From Clostridia bacterium (GTDB lineage: Bacteria > Bacillota > Clostridia > Christensenellales > Borkfalkiaceae): a stretch of 46,515 nt of DNA. The notes beneath the pieces were generated by a model. That model was given only the letters and a program-made list of their open reading frames with translations, ran no database searches and was not told the origin of the DNA. This document shows positions 1 through 12,800 of the stretch, piece after piece. Where the stretch lies: the NCBI GenBank assembly GCA_017505465.1, contig JAFVPE010000002.1:1-46515 (forward strand). Reading direction: 5' to 3'. The first letter of the stretch is position 1; each line of letters begins with the position of its first letter. A program made the position numbers and the translations under genes.

Positions 1-81
1 AATTTTATGGTAGAGAAATTTCAAACGGATACAAGGCGAAGGACGAAGATAAACCCGACGGTTTATCAAGGAGTTCAACGC
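1..81. repeat. 81-bp terminal direct repeat, left copy (inside a dispersed element)
   Basis: Bases 1-81 are identical to 46435-46515. The copy includes a perfect hairpin at 48-67 (GATAAACC, loop CGAC, GGTTTATC). With 113-139 and 46294-46320 forming an inverted repeat, this stretch reads as the inner part of a short structured element whose right half lies at 1-139 and left half at 46294-46515. No coding sequence is supported before position 144. Confidence 0.85.
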
Positions 82-112
82 AGTAGACGCCGAAATTTAC
101 CACCAAAAATCT

Positions 113-139
113 TGGTTCGGATTATATTGCTTTGGTTAA
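113..139. repeat. 27-bp terminal inverted repeat, right arm
   Basis: These 27 bases, starting TGGTTCGGATTATATTGC, are the exact reverse complement of 46294-46320. The arm ends four bases from the stop codon of the oxidoreductase gene (144-146). It looks like one end of a MITE-like, non-coding element that abuts the operon. Confidence 0.7.
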
Positions 140-143
140 TCGA

Positions 144-1322
144 TTATTTTGTACCAAACGTATTCGACATATCCGCGTTGACGGCTTCGCGAACGGTTTT
201 TGTTTTGGTATTTTCACAGTGCTTATTGAGCTCTGCAATATATCTTTCTTCGTTGACGGGAAGCAAAATCTCTTCGCCGTTGTTCCAACCGGAAAGCTCG
301 ATTGCATTCATAAGCTCTACGCCGTTGATACCTTCTGCACCTTCCACGAACTGTTCTTCCAAGCCGAGCAAGGAATTCGCAAAGTTGTTGATGATGCCTG
401 CGTGTTGAGGATTCTTGCCATCCGTTTCCACTTCAATAATTTCACATTCGGGTTTGATGAAACCGTTATCGCTCGTCTTACTCCATTCCAAACTGTCCAC
501 TGCGTTCTTAAACCATTTAAGAGACGTGCCTTCACAAAGGAGCTTACCTTTCGTACCCGAAACCTCAAAGCGGTTCGTACCCGGCGCTTCGCCCGTCGTC
601 GTGATGAACACGCCCGTTGCGCCGTTTTCGTAGGTGAAGAACGCCGTTACTTCGTCTTCTACTTCAATATCGTGCCATCTGCCGTATTGACAGAAGCCGC
701 GTACCGTCTTGGGCATTTGTCCAACTACCCACTGTACAAGGTCGATTTGGTGGGGACATTGGTTGATGAGAACGCCGCCGCCTTCGCCTGCCCACGTAGC
801 GCGCCAATCGCCGCTATCGTAATAAATTTGGGTACGATACCAATCGGTGATAATCCAATTTACCCTTTGCAATTCGCCAATACCGCCATTCGCGATAATT
901 TCACGCATTTTGCGATAGGTACAGTTGGTACGTTGGTTGAACATCATCGCAAATTTTGCGTTGTGCTTTGCGGCAAATTCATTCATTTCACGCACCTGCT
1001 TGGTGTAAACGCCTGCGGGCTTTTCGCAAATAACGTTAACGCCGCGCTTCAAGCATTCCATAACCATTTCGGGGTGGAAATAGTGAGGCGTTGCCACGAT
1101 TACTGCGTCGCATATACCGCTGTCGAGCATTTCAATATAGTTTTCAAAATATTTAATTTCGGGATTTTGAAGCTTTTCATTCAAGATTTCCCATTTCTTG
1201 GGATTCCTATCACAAATCGCCGCCAATACGCCGTTTTCAATCAAGCCTTCCTTGAAAAGGCCGTTGGAATAATACGTGCCTTGGTTCCCTGCACCAATGA
1301 TACCGAATTTTACCTTTTTCAT
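144..1322 (-). CDS. Gfo/Idh/MocA family oxidoreductase
   Basis: This 392-residue protein is a NAD(P)-dependent sugar dehydrogenase of the Gfo/Idh/MocA family, expected to be cytosolic. The N-terminal Rossmann motif GAGNQG is at residues 10-15, the family EKP motif at 100-102, and the later GGGVLINQCPHQ stretch (about 181-192) carries the usual active-site histidine (H191). Length is normal for the family. The start is preceded by AAGGAG that overlaps the end of the upstream isomerase gene, so the two are co-translated. It is third in an operon with a GH2 glycosidase and a TIM-barrel isomerase. Such trios oxidise a sugar at C3 or handle inositol-like substrates; the exact substrate cannot be read from sequence. 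The stop codon lies beside the inverted repeat at 113-139. Confidence 0.9.
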   Translation of the reverse strand: MKKVKFGIIGAGNQGTYYSNGLFKEGLIENGVLAAICDRNPKKWEILNEKLQNPEIKYFENYIEMLDSGICDAVIVATPHYFHPEMVMECLKRGVNVICEKPAGVYTKQVREMNEFAAKHNAKFAMMFNQRTNCTYRKMREIIANGGIGELQRVNWIITDWYRTQIYYDSGDWRATWAGEGGGVLINQCPHQIDLVQWVVGQMPKTVRGFCQYGRWHDIEVEDEVTAFFTYENGATGVFITTTGEAPGTNRFEVSGTKGKLLCEGTSLKWFKNAVDSLEWSKTSDNGFIKPECEIIEVETDGKNPQHAGIINNFANSLLGLEEQFVEGAEGINGVELMNAIELSGWNNGEEILLPVNEERYIAELNKHCENTKTKTVREAVNADMSNTFGTK

Positions 1323-1337
1323 ATTTCACATACTCCT

Positions 1338-2192
1338 TTATTTTACAAATTCATTGCCGATTTCTTGATAACCTGCACCGACAAGAATTTTCTTGAGCGC
1401 GCTTACAGCGGCGTCGAACGCTTCATTTGCGTTGCTAAACGTATACTCGTGCTTCATTTCCGTGTTGTCGATGCTTGCATACCCTTCGAATACCGTCAAA
1501 TGCGGTTCAAGCGTAAGCGTCTTGTCTGACGTAATACGGGAAACGAGCTCGTCGATTTTACCGTCGCCGCAGCCTGCGGGCACAATCGCCCCCGAAGCCG
1601 CCACAACGTCTTTAATGTGGAAATAATCGGTCTTTGCGTGGAATGCATTCAAGGTATCGTCCGCGTTTTCTCCGCACTGCAAGAAGTTTGCAGGATCGTA
1701 GATGAACTTCAATCCCTTCGTGTTTTCCATAATATCTTTTACGCGTTCTGCTGTATCGCCGTAGATGTCCTTTTCGTTTTCGTGGCACATATCCACACCG
1801 TATTCCGCGCCGATTTCCGCCATTGCGTTCAAGTAGCGAAGCACCTTTTCTCTTTCTTCATACGCCTTGAAAAAGCTGAACATACGGATTTTTTTCGCAC
1901 CGAAAATATTTGCAAGCTCGCAGGTGTGTCTTACGAGTTTAAGATATTCGTCAAAATCGGTATTGATATCCACTTTACCGATGGGCGAACCAATCGACCA
2001 AACTTGAATACCGTTTGCATCGAGCTTTTCCTTAACCGCCTTCGCTTCTTCTATCGTAAGCGCCGTAGCGTTTTTGCCGTCCACGTTACGCATTTCCATA
2101 TAGGGCAGGTTATTGCGTTTTAACGCCGCAATTTGTCCGTCCAAAGCTGCGTCCGCTTCATCACTGAACGCACAAAGTTTAATTTTAATCAT
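1338..2192 (-). CDS. Sugar phosphate isomerase/epimerase (xylose isomerase-like TIM barrel)
   Basis: A 284-residue cytosolic protein of the AP-endonuclease-2/xylose isomerase-like TIM barrel superfamily. Visible features are the start IKLCAFSDEA, the mid-barrel MCHENEKDIYGDT stretch (metal-ligand type glutamate), FIYDPANF and the FHIKDV strand with its histidine near residue 194. These are typical of sugar-phosphate isomerases, 3-keto-sugar processing enzymes and inosose dehydratases. Start chosen at ATG with GGAGG six to seven bases upstream. It lies 48 bases after the beta-galactosidase and 15 bases before the Gfo/Idh gene, so it probably acts on the product of one of them. Substrate unknown. 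Confidence 0.85.
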   Translation of the reverse strand: MIKIKLCAFSDEADAALDGQIAALKRNNLPYMEMRNVDGKNATALTIEEAKAVKEKLDANGIQVWSIGSPIGKVDINTDFDEYLKLVRHTCELANIFGAKKIRMFSFFKAYEEREKVLRYLNAMAEIGAEYGVDMCHENEKDIYGDTAERVKDIMENTKGLKFIYDPANFLQCGENADDTLNAFHAKTDYFHIKDVVAASGAIVPAGCGDGKIDELVSRITSDKTLTLEPHLTVFEGYASIDNTEMKHEYTFSNANEAFDAAVSALKKILVGAGYQEIGNEFVK

Positions 2193-2240
2193 AATTGCCT
2201 CCGTTCGTTATTCAAATGAATATATTTCGTTCCTTTTACG

Positions 2241-4832
<2,592 letters not shown>

Positions 4833-4859
4833 TTAAGCCCATAATCGGGCATTTTATTT

Positions 4860-4888
4860 ATTGTATCATTTCTTTATGAAAATGTCAA
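4860..4888 (-). promoter_or_regulatory. Promoter of the GH2-isomerase-oxidoreductase operon
   Basis: On the minus strand TTGACA (4888-4883) is 17 bases from TACAAT (4865-4860). A leader of about 45 bases follows, with a small GCCC/GGGC hairpin near 4840-4853. Confidence 0.75.
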
Positions 4889-4948
4889 TACTTTGCCTAG
4901 TTTTTCTTTTCAAAAATCCCTCTCTTTCTCGCCCTCTTACTTTTTTGA

Positions 4949-4977
4949 TTGCAATAAACAACTTTTTGTGCTATAAT
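4949..4977 (+). promoter_or_regulatory. Promoter of the acyltransferase gene
   Basis: TTGCAA (4949-4954), a 17-base spacer and TATAAT (4972-4977) precede the ATG at 5007. The promoter is divergent from the GH2 operon promoter 60 bases away. Confidence 0.7.
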
Positions 4978-5006
4978 ATAAAAAAAATAACAACCAACGG
5001 AGTTTT

Positions 5007-6083
5007 ATGCAAACTTTCGCCCCATTAAAAAAAGAGCGCGTCATTGCCTTTGACGTACTTCGTATAATAGCGATTTTCGCCGTCATTATGATACACGCTT
5101 CGGCGGATCTCGTCATTCATTTTCCCATTGACTCTTCGGAGTTTATCGTGGGGAATATTTTCGACGGAATTTCAAGACTCGGCGTTCCCCTTTTCTTAAT
5201 GATTTCGGGAGCGTTGATGCTCGACGAAAATAAGACGCTCCCCATGAAAAAGATGATGAAAACCGTCCTGCAAACGGCAATTATTACCTTCCTTTGGTTG
5301 ACAATTTACGCCTTGATTTACGAAGTGGCGTATCCCCTGCACGAAGGCAAGGAATTTGATGCGGATAAGTTTGTAGAAGCATTGTTTTTCGGCAGATACC
5401 ACCTTTGGTATATGTTCGCCATCATCGGGTTGTATCTCATCACTCCCATCCTGCGGTTGTTCGTGAAAAAGCAAAACGCAAAATACGTGTTGTACTTCTT
5501 ATTGCTTGCGCTTATTTTCCAATTTGCAATTCCCATTCCCAATCTCTTGCTTAATAAAACGCTCGATTTTGAAAACTATATTGCGAATTTCTACGGACAA
5601 TTTAATATGAGTTTCGTTTTAGGCTATCCTGCCTATTACCTGCTCGGTTGGTACGTGGCGAATATCGAAATTAAGAAGGTTTGGCGTATCGTTATCTACG
5701 TGCTTGGCTTGCTTGGAATGGCTGTAACCGTGCTCGGTCCGCAATTCCTTTCCACGGAAAAATTGAAGTTTTACGCCCCTTTCTATGATATTTTAAGCTT
5801 GAACGTACTCCTTTATAGTTTGGCAGTATTTATGCTCGTCTTCTATCTATTCAAGGGGAAAAACGGTGGAAAATTCGCGCCTGTGCTTACGAAAATATCG
5901 TCGCTCACCTTCGGGATGTATTTGATGCACGAAGCGATTCTCTTCTTCCTAAATTACAACTCCACAGTGAAAAACGCTTATGCGCACGTGAGCTTAACTT
6001 GGCTTTTGACGACGGCTGTTTCCTTCTCGCTAGCGCTCGGCATCTCGTATATTCCCTTTGTAAAAAAGATTATCAAGTGTTAA
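5007..6083 (+). CDS. Acyltransferase 3 family membrane protein
   Basis: A 358-residue integral membrane protein of the acyltransferase-3 (OafA/WecH-like) family. The opening segment RVIAFDVLRIIAIFAVIMIH holds the family arginine and the histidine that ends the first membrane helix. About ten hydrophobic segments follow and FGMYLMHE lies near the end. Members move acetyl or other acyl groups onto cell-surface sugars or peptidoglycan from the membrane. It stands alone, with its own promoter and a terminator shared with convergent upp. The acceptor is not predictable. Confidence 0.85.
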   Translation: MQTFAPLKKERVIAFDVLRIIAIFAVIMIHASADLVIHFPIDSSEFIVGNIFDGISRLGVPLFLMISGALMLDENKTLPMKKMMKTVLQTAIITFLWLTIYALIYEVAYPLHEGKEFDADKFVEALFFGRYHLWYMFAIIGLYLITPILRLFVKKQNAKYVLYFLLLALIFQFAIPIPNLLLNKTLDFENYIANFYGQFNMSFVLGYPAYYLLGWYVANIEIKKVWRIVIYVLGLLGMAVTVLGPQFLSTEKLKFYAPFYDILSLNVLLYSLAVFMLVFYLFKGKNGGKFAPVLTKISSLTFGMYLMHEAILFFLNYNSTVKNAYAHVSLTWLLTTAVSFSLALGISYIPFVKKIIKC

Positions 6084-6110
6084 AAAAAGCTCCCCAAAAG
6101 GGAGCTTTTT
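6084..6110. terminator. Bidirectional terminator between acyltransferase and upp
   Basis: AAAAAGCTCCC, loop CAAAA, GGGAGCTTTTT forms a perfect stem with T-runs on both strands. It starts at the stop codon of the acyltransferase gene and lies eight bases beyond the end of convergent upp. Confidence 0.85.
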
Positions 6111-6117
6111 CTGTTTG

Positions 6118-6759
6118 TTATTTCGTACCGAAAAGACGGTCGCCTGCGTCACCGAGCCCGGGCAAAATGTAGCCGTTTTCGTTGAGCTGTCTATCCAACG
6201 TAGAAACGTAAACGTTCACGTCGGGATGTGCTTGCGCAACCTTGGAAACCCCTTCGGGCGCACCGATAATCGCCATAAAGCGAATGTTTGTACACCCCTT
6301 CTTTTTCAAGAGCGAAATGGCGTCGCACGCACTGCCCCCCGTTGCGAGCATCGGATCGACGAGTAATACGAGCTTATTTTCAATGCCGTCGGGAAGCTTG
6401 CAGTAATATTCCTTGGGTTCGAGCGTTTCTTCATCACGGTACATACCGATATGCCCGACTCTTGCGCTAGGGAAAAGCGCCTGAATACCGCTGACCATAC
6501 CAAGCCCTGCGCGAAGAATGGGAACGATGGCAATGGAGTTGTCTTCCACAACCGTTTGTTCACAAAGTTCGAGCGGCGTTTGCACTTGTTTTTTCGACGT
6601 GGGTACGCCTTCGCGCAAGCATTCGTACGTCATGAGCATGGTAATTTCCTCGATAAGCTCTCTAAATTCCTTCGTGGACGTTTTTTCATCGCGAAGAATA
6701 GCGATTTTATGGTTGATAAGCGGATGATTAAAAATAACTACGTTTTCGTACTGTTTCAT
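6118..6759 (-). CDS. upp: Uracil phosphoribosyltransferase
   Basis: A 213-residue enzyme converting uracil and PRPP to UMP in pyrimidine salvage. The type I PRPP loop is visible as VDPMLATGGSACDA, and the C-terminal GLGDAGDRLFGT uracil-binding segment is intact. Start chosen at MKQYENV, which has AAAGGGG upstream; an earlier in-frame ATG would add 19 residues unlike the family and would lie at the promoter. It is monocistronic, with TTGCAT-17-TACAAT upstream. Confidence 0.96.
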   Translation of the reverse strand: MKQYENVVIFNHPLINHKIAILRDEKTSTKEFRELIEEITMLMTYECLREGVPTSKKQVQTPLELCEQTVVEDNSIAIVPILRAGLGMVSGIQALFPSARVGHIGMYRDEETLEPKEYYCKLPDGIENKLVLLVDPMLATGGSACDAISLLKKKGCTNIRFMAIIGAPEGVSKVAQAHPDVNVYVSTLDRQLNENGYILPGLGDAGDRLFGTK

Positions 6760-6787
6760 ATTTTTTCCCCTTTGTTGGTATATCTTT

Positions 6788-6816
6788 ATTGTATCACATA
6801 AAACCAAAGAATGCAA
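6788..6816 (-). promoter_or_regulatory. Promoter of upp
   Basis: Minus strand TTGCAT (6816-6811), 17-base spacer, TACAAT (6793-6788). The start codon follows after about 28 bases. Confidence 0.7.
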
Positions 6817-6825
6817 GTAAAAAAT

Positions 6826-6853
6826 AAGGGAAAAGGTTTTCGCCTTTTCCCTT
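6826..6853 (-). terminator. Terminator of the giant secreted protein gene
   Basis: AAGGGAAAAGG, loop TTTTCG, CCTTTTCCCTT, with a T-rich run on the minus-strand side. It lies about 30 bases beyond the stop codon at 6881. Confidence 0.75.
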
Positions 6854-6880
6854 GTTTTTCATCGTTTTTTGCGGTATATA

Positions 6881-9800
6881 TCACTTAATGTATGTCAAAC
6901 CTGTAATCGTCATAAATCCGCCTTGACTTTGAATTGCTGAACCTGAACCATTTTTCTGACACCAGAATTTAATCGCCGTATCTGCTTTCAAGGTAATCTC
7001 TGCGACTGTTGTATAGTTACTTTCTGTCCTTACTATAGTGTCACCGCAAGCCCCGATTGCCTGATTTGCAACCGTAAAGTCCGGCGTCATATAAACGCAT
7101 ACTTTCGTGTACCCTTGCTTCATCATATAGTTCACATAATCCGCAGAAATATACGCCATAAAGTTCATGTTACTCGTGCTTGTGCTATTCGTTACCGTAA
7201 TCGTATCACCGTCATATACAACCCTCGACACACCACCGTATTCAATATAGCCGTGCAATACTTGAATCGACATCGCACCCTTCGGCATTTCTACGAGCTT
7301 ATACACGCCGTTCGTCGCCGTAAGCTCTTCACCGTCCAAAAGCACGATGAAATCATCCAACCCTACAACCGTCGGCGTTATCGTGAACGCATATACCGCA
7401 CCGTCCACGGTCGTTTCCGCAAACGTATAATAGCTAGATGTCGCAGGCTCATAAATTACCGTGCCCAAACCGATATAACCGTTGCTGAAGCTCGTGTATA
7501 CTTCGTTACCGTTTTCCACGTCCGTAACAAGCGTCACCGCGCTTAAGTTCGCAGGTACCTTAACGTATACGTTTTGAAGATTTACATAGCTCTGCGTTGC
7601 GCCACTGATGGATGCTAAACCTATCCATCTTGCCATAGAGGCACCCTTTGACGTAATTGCGCTTGCGTCGATATAGCAGTCTTGGATAGTCATTTCGCCC
7701 GTCATGTTTCTTGCGTTATCTGCACAGAAGAACGTCCCTGCATAAGCGCTTGTGCCATACGCACCTGCCGCATACTGAACGTGTACGTTCTCAATCGTAC
7801 CACAACCCCACGCACATACGTAGCCGCCGAGTGCGGTAAGCTTCGCATCGGCAAAACTTACGTTCTTAATCGTACCGTTCGCACCGAGCAAGGTGATAAA
7901 ACCACCCCACGTGATATTCATCTCCAAACCGCTAATCGTATAGCCGCAGCCGTCGAATGTCCCTTGGAACCCTGCCGTTTCGGGATTTGCCCAACCAAGC
8001 TTGAAACTCGTTAAGCCATTCGAGTGTGAATTGCTCCACGTAGCCCAACTCAGCCAAGCGCCATTATATTCAATGTCGTTACCCAGCTCGAAATAGCCGC
8101 CCTTTCCCGGGATCGTTGTCGTCGTTATGTACATACCGTTAAGTTCTTCCGGCGTCGTGATAACGTTGGTAACCACGAGAACGGGAACGACTACGCTATG
8201 CGTCGTACCATCTGCAATCGTCACCGTAACCGTATAGTTTAAATTACCATATTCCGATTGGCTGATTTGATTGCCGTTAAAGGACAAGGCATTGATCCCC
8301 GTAGTTTTCGTCGAATCAAACGTTGCGGAAGTGATTTCCCAATCGCCGATTTCCGAAAGGTCCATAGAAAGCTTATTACACTTTTGCCCCGTCAAGGAGT
8401 TATAAACGCCAGAGCCTGCCGTTCCTTCAATACCCGTCCAGTTAAGGTCAAGCTTCTGTCTAGTCGGCAATACAGTAATAAGCTCTTTACTTACTTTACC
8501 GCATTCGCACGCGTAGACATCCTTACCTTCTTGAACACTCCAAGAAGCGGGATGCGTAGCTACTCTTTCTTCGCCACAGTTATTGCAAAGTTCATCGCAA
8601 TCGTTGTCATATTCATGACTACATAATGTCGTTTTTATTTCTATCCCTTCGGGAATTTCGGTAATTTCAGTACCGAGTTTACCATTGCCAGACCCCGTAT
8701 AACCATACGTAAAGTAAGAACCTACCGTAATAACCGTCGACACGAAATTCGTCTTACCGGCATCCACCGATTCTTTCAAGAAGGTTGCTTCCGAACCAAA
8801 GATACTCGGAACACGCAAATCCGTTGCATCCAAGTTTACATATTTCAATTCCATTCCCGTGCCCGTCGCCAAACGAGAGAATAACAAGCCTTGGTCGTAC
8901 GCCGCATAACTACTGTTTTCAGGGCTGCGCACCGTAATTTCGCTGTATTGTACGTTCACGTGCCAAATCTTCGTTCCCCAAGCTTTACCTGCCAACAATG
9001 CAACGTAGTTGTCGTTGGAAACAAGTTTTACGTTTTCAAAGTTCAAGTTTTGAATGTATGCATTCGCCAATACACCGAAGATACCGCACGTTCCTACGGA
9101 AATGTTTCTAATGGTGTGGTCCTTACCGTGGAACACGCCGCCAAATTGATGACAATAGTTATAATTGCCGCCAGGCGTAACTATGCCGTAACTTGCAAAG
9201 TCAAGATCGTTTGCAAGTACGTAATAGCCCGTTATTTTGGTACTCGTTTCGCCATTCTTTAATCTAGAAATCGCAGTCAATTCGTCGCACGTTCTAATTG
9301 CGTCGTTTACACACAGTACGTTAGAGAAGGTGATACGATGATCGTTACCTTTACAAACAACCGAGTATCTCTTTAACGCCGCGCCCGTGGACGCTTCCAA
9401 CGTCGTAAAGCTAAACTCAAGCTGCCCTGCCGTCGTTACCGTTGCCGTCGTCGTTTCGCCGTTTACACTTACAACGTAGCTATCGCCGACCACAAAGTAT
9501 TCATGCTCTACTAAGCCCGTATTTGTTGCAGTTTCCGCATAGAGTTCTTCCTCAACCGTAATCGACTCCTTCAAGAACGCCAAATTCGTAATCTTCAACC
9601 AGAAGTCTGCATCCTTAATAGCGTTACCGCTGTTGCCTGCGTTCATTCCCCAGAAGAATACGTCCTGCGTCACCAAGCTCAAATCAAGGCTTACGTCATA
9701 AGGCGTTGCGCCTTCTTTTATAACTTCATCCTTCTGAACGCCGTTATATTTATAACAAGCCTTGACTGCAATTTCACCGTCACAAGCATACGTAAAGCTC

Positions 9801-12800
9801 AAAATCTTATAGCCTTGACTATACATATATTCGATATAGTCCTTAGATATATACGCATAATATCCGGCGTTACTGGTATTTGCAAGCGCCGCATGCGTAA
9901 GTGTGATTGTGTTATCCTCATAGCTAGCCGTAACCTTGTTGCCTTTTTCAATATAGCCGTGAAGAACTTCAATCGTCAAGGCTTTCGTTACGTTTTCTAC
10001 CGTGTACACGCCGTCTACGCACGCAATCTCTTCGCCGTCGACAAAGACAACGAAATCATCCAAGCCTTCGATTGTCGGCGTAAGCGAGAAGCTGTAATCT
10101 TTACCCAACGCAGCACTCGCCGCACCGTTGAAGGTGTAATAGCTGCTCGTGGGAGCCGTAACGCCTACCATAAACGCCAAATCGGTAATGATAAGCTTAC
10201 CGCCTTGATTCTTAATGTTTCCGCCTGAGCCAGCGCTGTCCTGCGCCCAGAATTCTAACTCGGAGTTTGAACCTGCAACAAGGTTGACCGTAATAAGCTT
10301 CTTACTACCGTCCGTAATATACGCTATATAACTACCATTATACTTCGCTAAAGCTTGTTGTGCAACCGTCGTCGTATCCGCTTGAAGATAGAATTGCAAC
10401 GTCGTGTAGCCTTGCGAAGCCATATATTCGAGATATTCTGCCGAGATATAGGCGTGGCCGTGTAATCTAGTCGTGCCGTCTGCGGGCCAAATACTATTGG
10501 TAATCGTAATCGTACCGTCTTCCGCATACGAAACGGACGCATTCACACTTTCATCCGCTTCAATAAAGCCGTGCGCAATCTTAATCGTCAGCGCTTCCGT
10601 TACGTTTTCTACCGTATACGTACCGTTGACCGCCTTTACTTCTTCGCCGTTTACAAGTACGAGATAGGTACCGACGTTCGCCACCTTACCATTCGATTCC
10701 ACCGTGAAGGTATAATCAGCGCCTACCGCTACGCTATCTGCGCCGTCTACCGTGAAGTAATCGGTATCTTCTACCGTTACGCCTACGTTATAAGTAATAT
10801 TCGAGAGCTTCAACCAGAAGTCTTCATCCTTAATAGCTGAACCGCTATTGCCGCTATTCATTCCCCAGAAGAATACGTCTTGGGTAATATCCGCAAGATT
10901 CAACGTAACCAAGGACGAAGCGCCTGCCGATTTATCAGCACCATTCAACTTATACCAAGCATTCGCCGCAATTTCACCGTCGCAAGTATAAATGAATTGC
11001 AACGTCGTATACCCTTGTTGCGCCATATATGCAAGATAATCGCTCGACAATTTAGCCCAATGCGTGCCGTTGGTCGTATGTGCAAACGCTGCGTGCGTAA
11101 TCGTAACTGCGTCGCTGCCGCTGTATTCGACGGTTGCAGGGCTGCCGTATTCGATATAGCCGTGTACTGCCTTAATCGTCAAGTCTTCCGTAACGTTTTC
11201 TACCGTATACGTACCTACGCCGCCGTAAACTTCGCCGTTTACCAAAACGATAATATCTTCAAAGCCACTCTTTGTCGCAGCCACCGTGAAGGTGTAGCTT
11301 CCGCCCTTCTCAACGATCATGTTATCGCTTGAGTAGGTATAGTAGTTGCTTGCTGCAGGCACCGTCACCACGTAGCCTTCATTTACGATAAATACGTTCG
11401 GGAAGGTAACCGTATAATAAACGTCGCTTCCGCTTACCGTCGTCTTTTGCGTATCTTTACAGATAATTTCAATCTTTTGTCCGCTCGACAAGTTGTTAAC
11501 CGTTACCGTAAGCTTACCTTCTTCCGCAACCGTTACAGTATCGCTCCAAGTGCCTGCCGTTACGTCGAACGTTCTGCCTGCAATAAATTTATCGCTCGTA
11601 AGAGTAACCGTCCCCGATCCAGTGCCGTCCATTGCCGAAACGCCCTTGATTATGAACGCATCGTTTACCGTCACAACCTCCATACCGTTTACCAAATTCT
11701 TGAACGTCGTATCGGTAGCAGCTGTACCAGCTTCGGTGATTCTATCAATGCTCCACGATTGACAGTTTGCCGCCAATTCTGCATCGGAAATGGTATTTTT
11801 GCTGTAAATCATACGAAGAAGATACTCAGGCGAAAGCTTTTCGAGCATAATATTGCTATAATAAACGTTATAATTCGGATCGTTCGCATCGAGCGCTGCA
11901 ATTGCCGCGTCTGCATATCCAATCCAATTTCTCAACGTCACCTCGGGGAAGTTGGTTGCATTCGCCATATCTTTATGAATAGCAGGATCGTTATTCGACG
12001 TTGCATATGCGGAAGTACTATCATTAAACCAATCGTCGAACCATTCTTTCATCTTATCTGCGCCGTCGCCGTACGCATTTGCAAAATATGCATCAATCCA
12101 TTCCTGCCATTCCGTATCGTTGGGATCTGCCTTCCATACAAGCTTCGAAATTAAATAATGCTTGAGCATCGACCAACCCGATCTGCCTTGAATGGTTTGG
12201 TTCAAAATGTAATCTGCGCCAATTTCTTTTGCCAATGCGTAGTTTTCACGGATTGCATCAAAAGTATTATAGGGAACGAAACCGTTTTTGGTGTTGGTGT
12301 AGTACAACCACAAACGCAAATCCATATCCGCATTATTTTGACTAGCTGCGGAAGCGTTAATCAAATTAACCCAACCCATCAGGTTCGTATAAATTTCTTG
12401 GTTTTTCGCGCTAGAACTGTTCTTCAAGCCGTCCGTGTAATCGCCGTAGCTGTCGCCGAACCAAATCTCGATATGCTCGTTGATTGTCTCTACGTTTGCA
12501 GGCGCAACGTTCGTTGCGTGGTACGCAAGCGTTACGATTCTAAAAGTATTCTGACGAGAATCCCCAGCCAAGCCTGTTTTTACCTTCTCGGCAACGGCGT
12601 TCAAGAAATTGATAACGTTATCCGAAGCGTTGCCCGCACTCGTACAATTGCTGCACGTACACCACTGCATGGTATCCGAAATAGAGAAGCCTACTCTATA
12701 TTTGGAAGTATCGTTCAGCAATGCTTCAACCAATCCATCTGCAACGGCTTCTTGCATTGCTTCAAGCGCCGGACCATATCCGTGCGCCGTATAGCAAAGC

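Noticed and set aside
132..1529. 465-codon open frame on plus, opposite the oxidoreductase and isomerase genes
   Set aside because: It is a shadow caused by the codon bias of the minus-strand genes, lacks a ribosome site and spans two real genes; the product resembles nothing.
6881..11450. CRISPR or tandem DNA repeats in the giant gene
   Set aside because: The repetition is at protein level, with long diverged modules in frame; there are no short regular repeats with spacers anywhere in the window.
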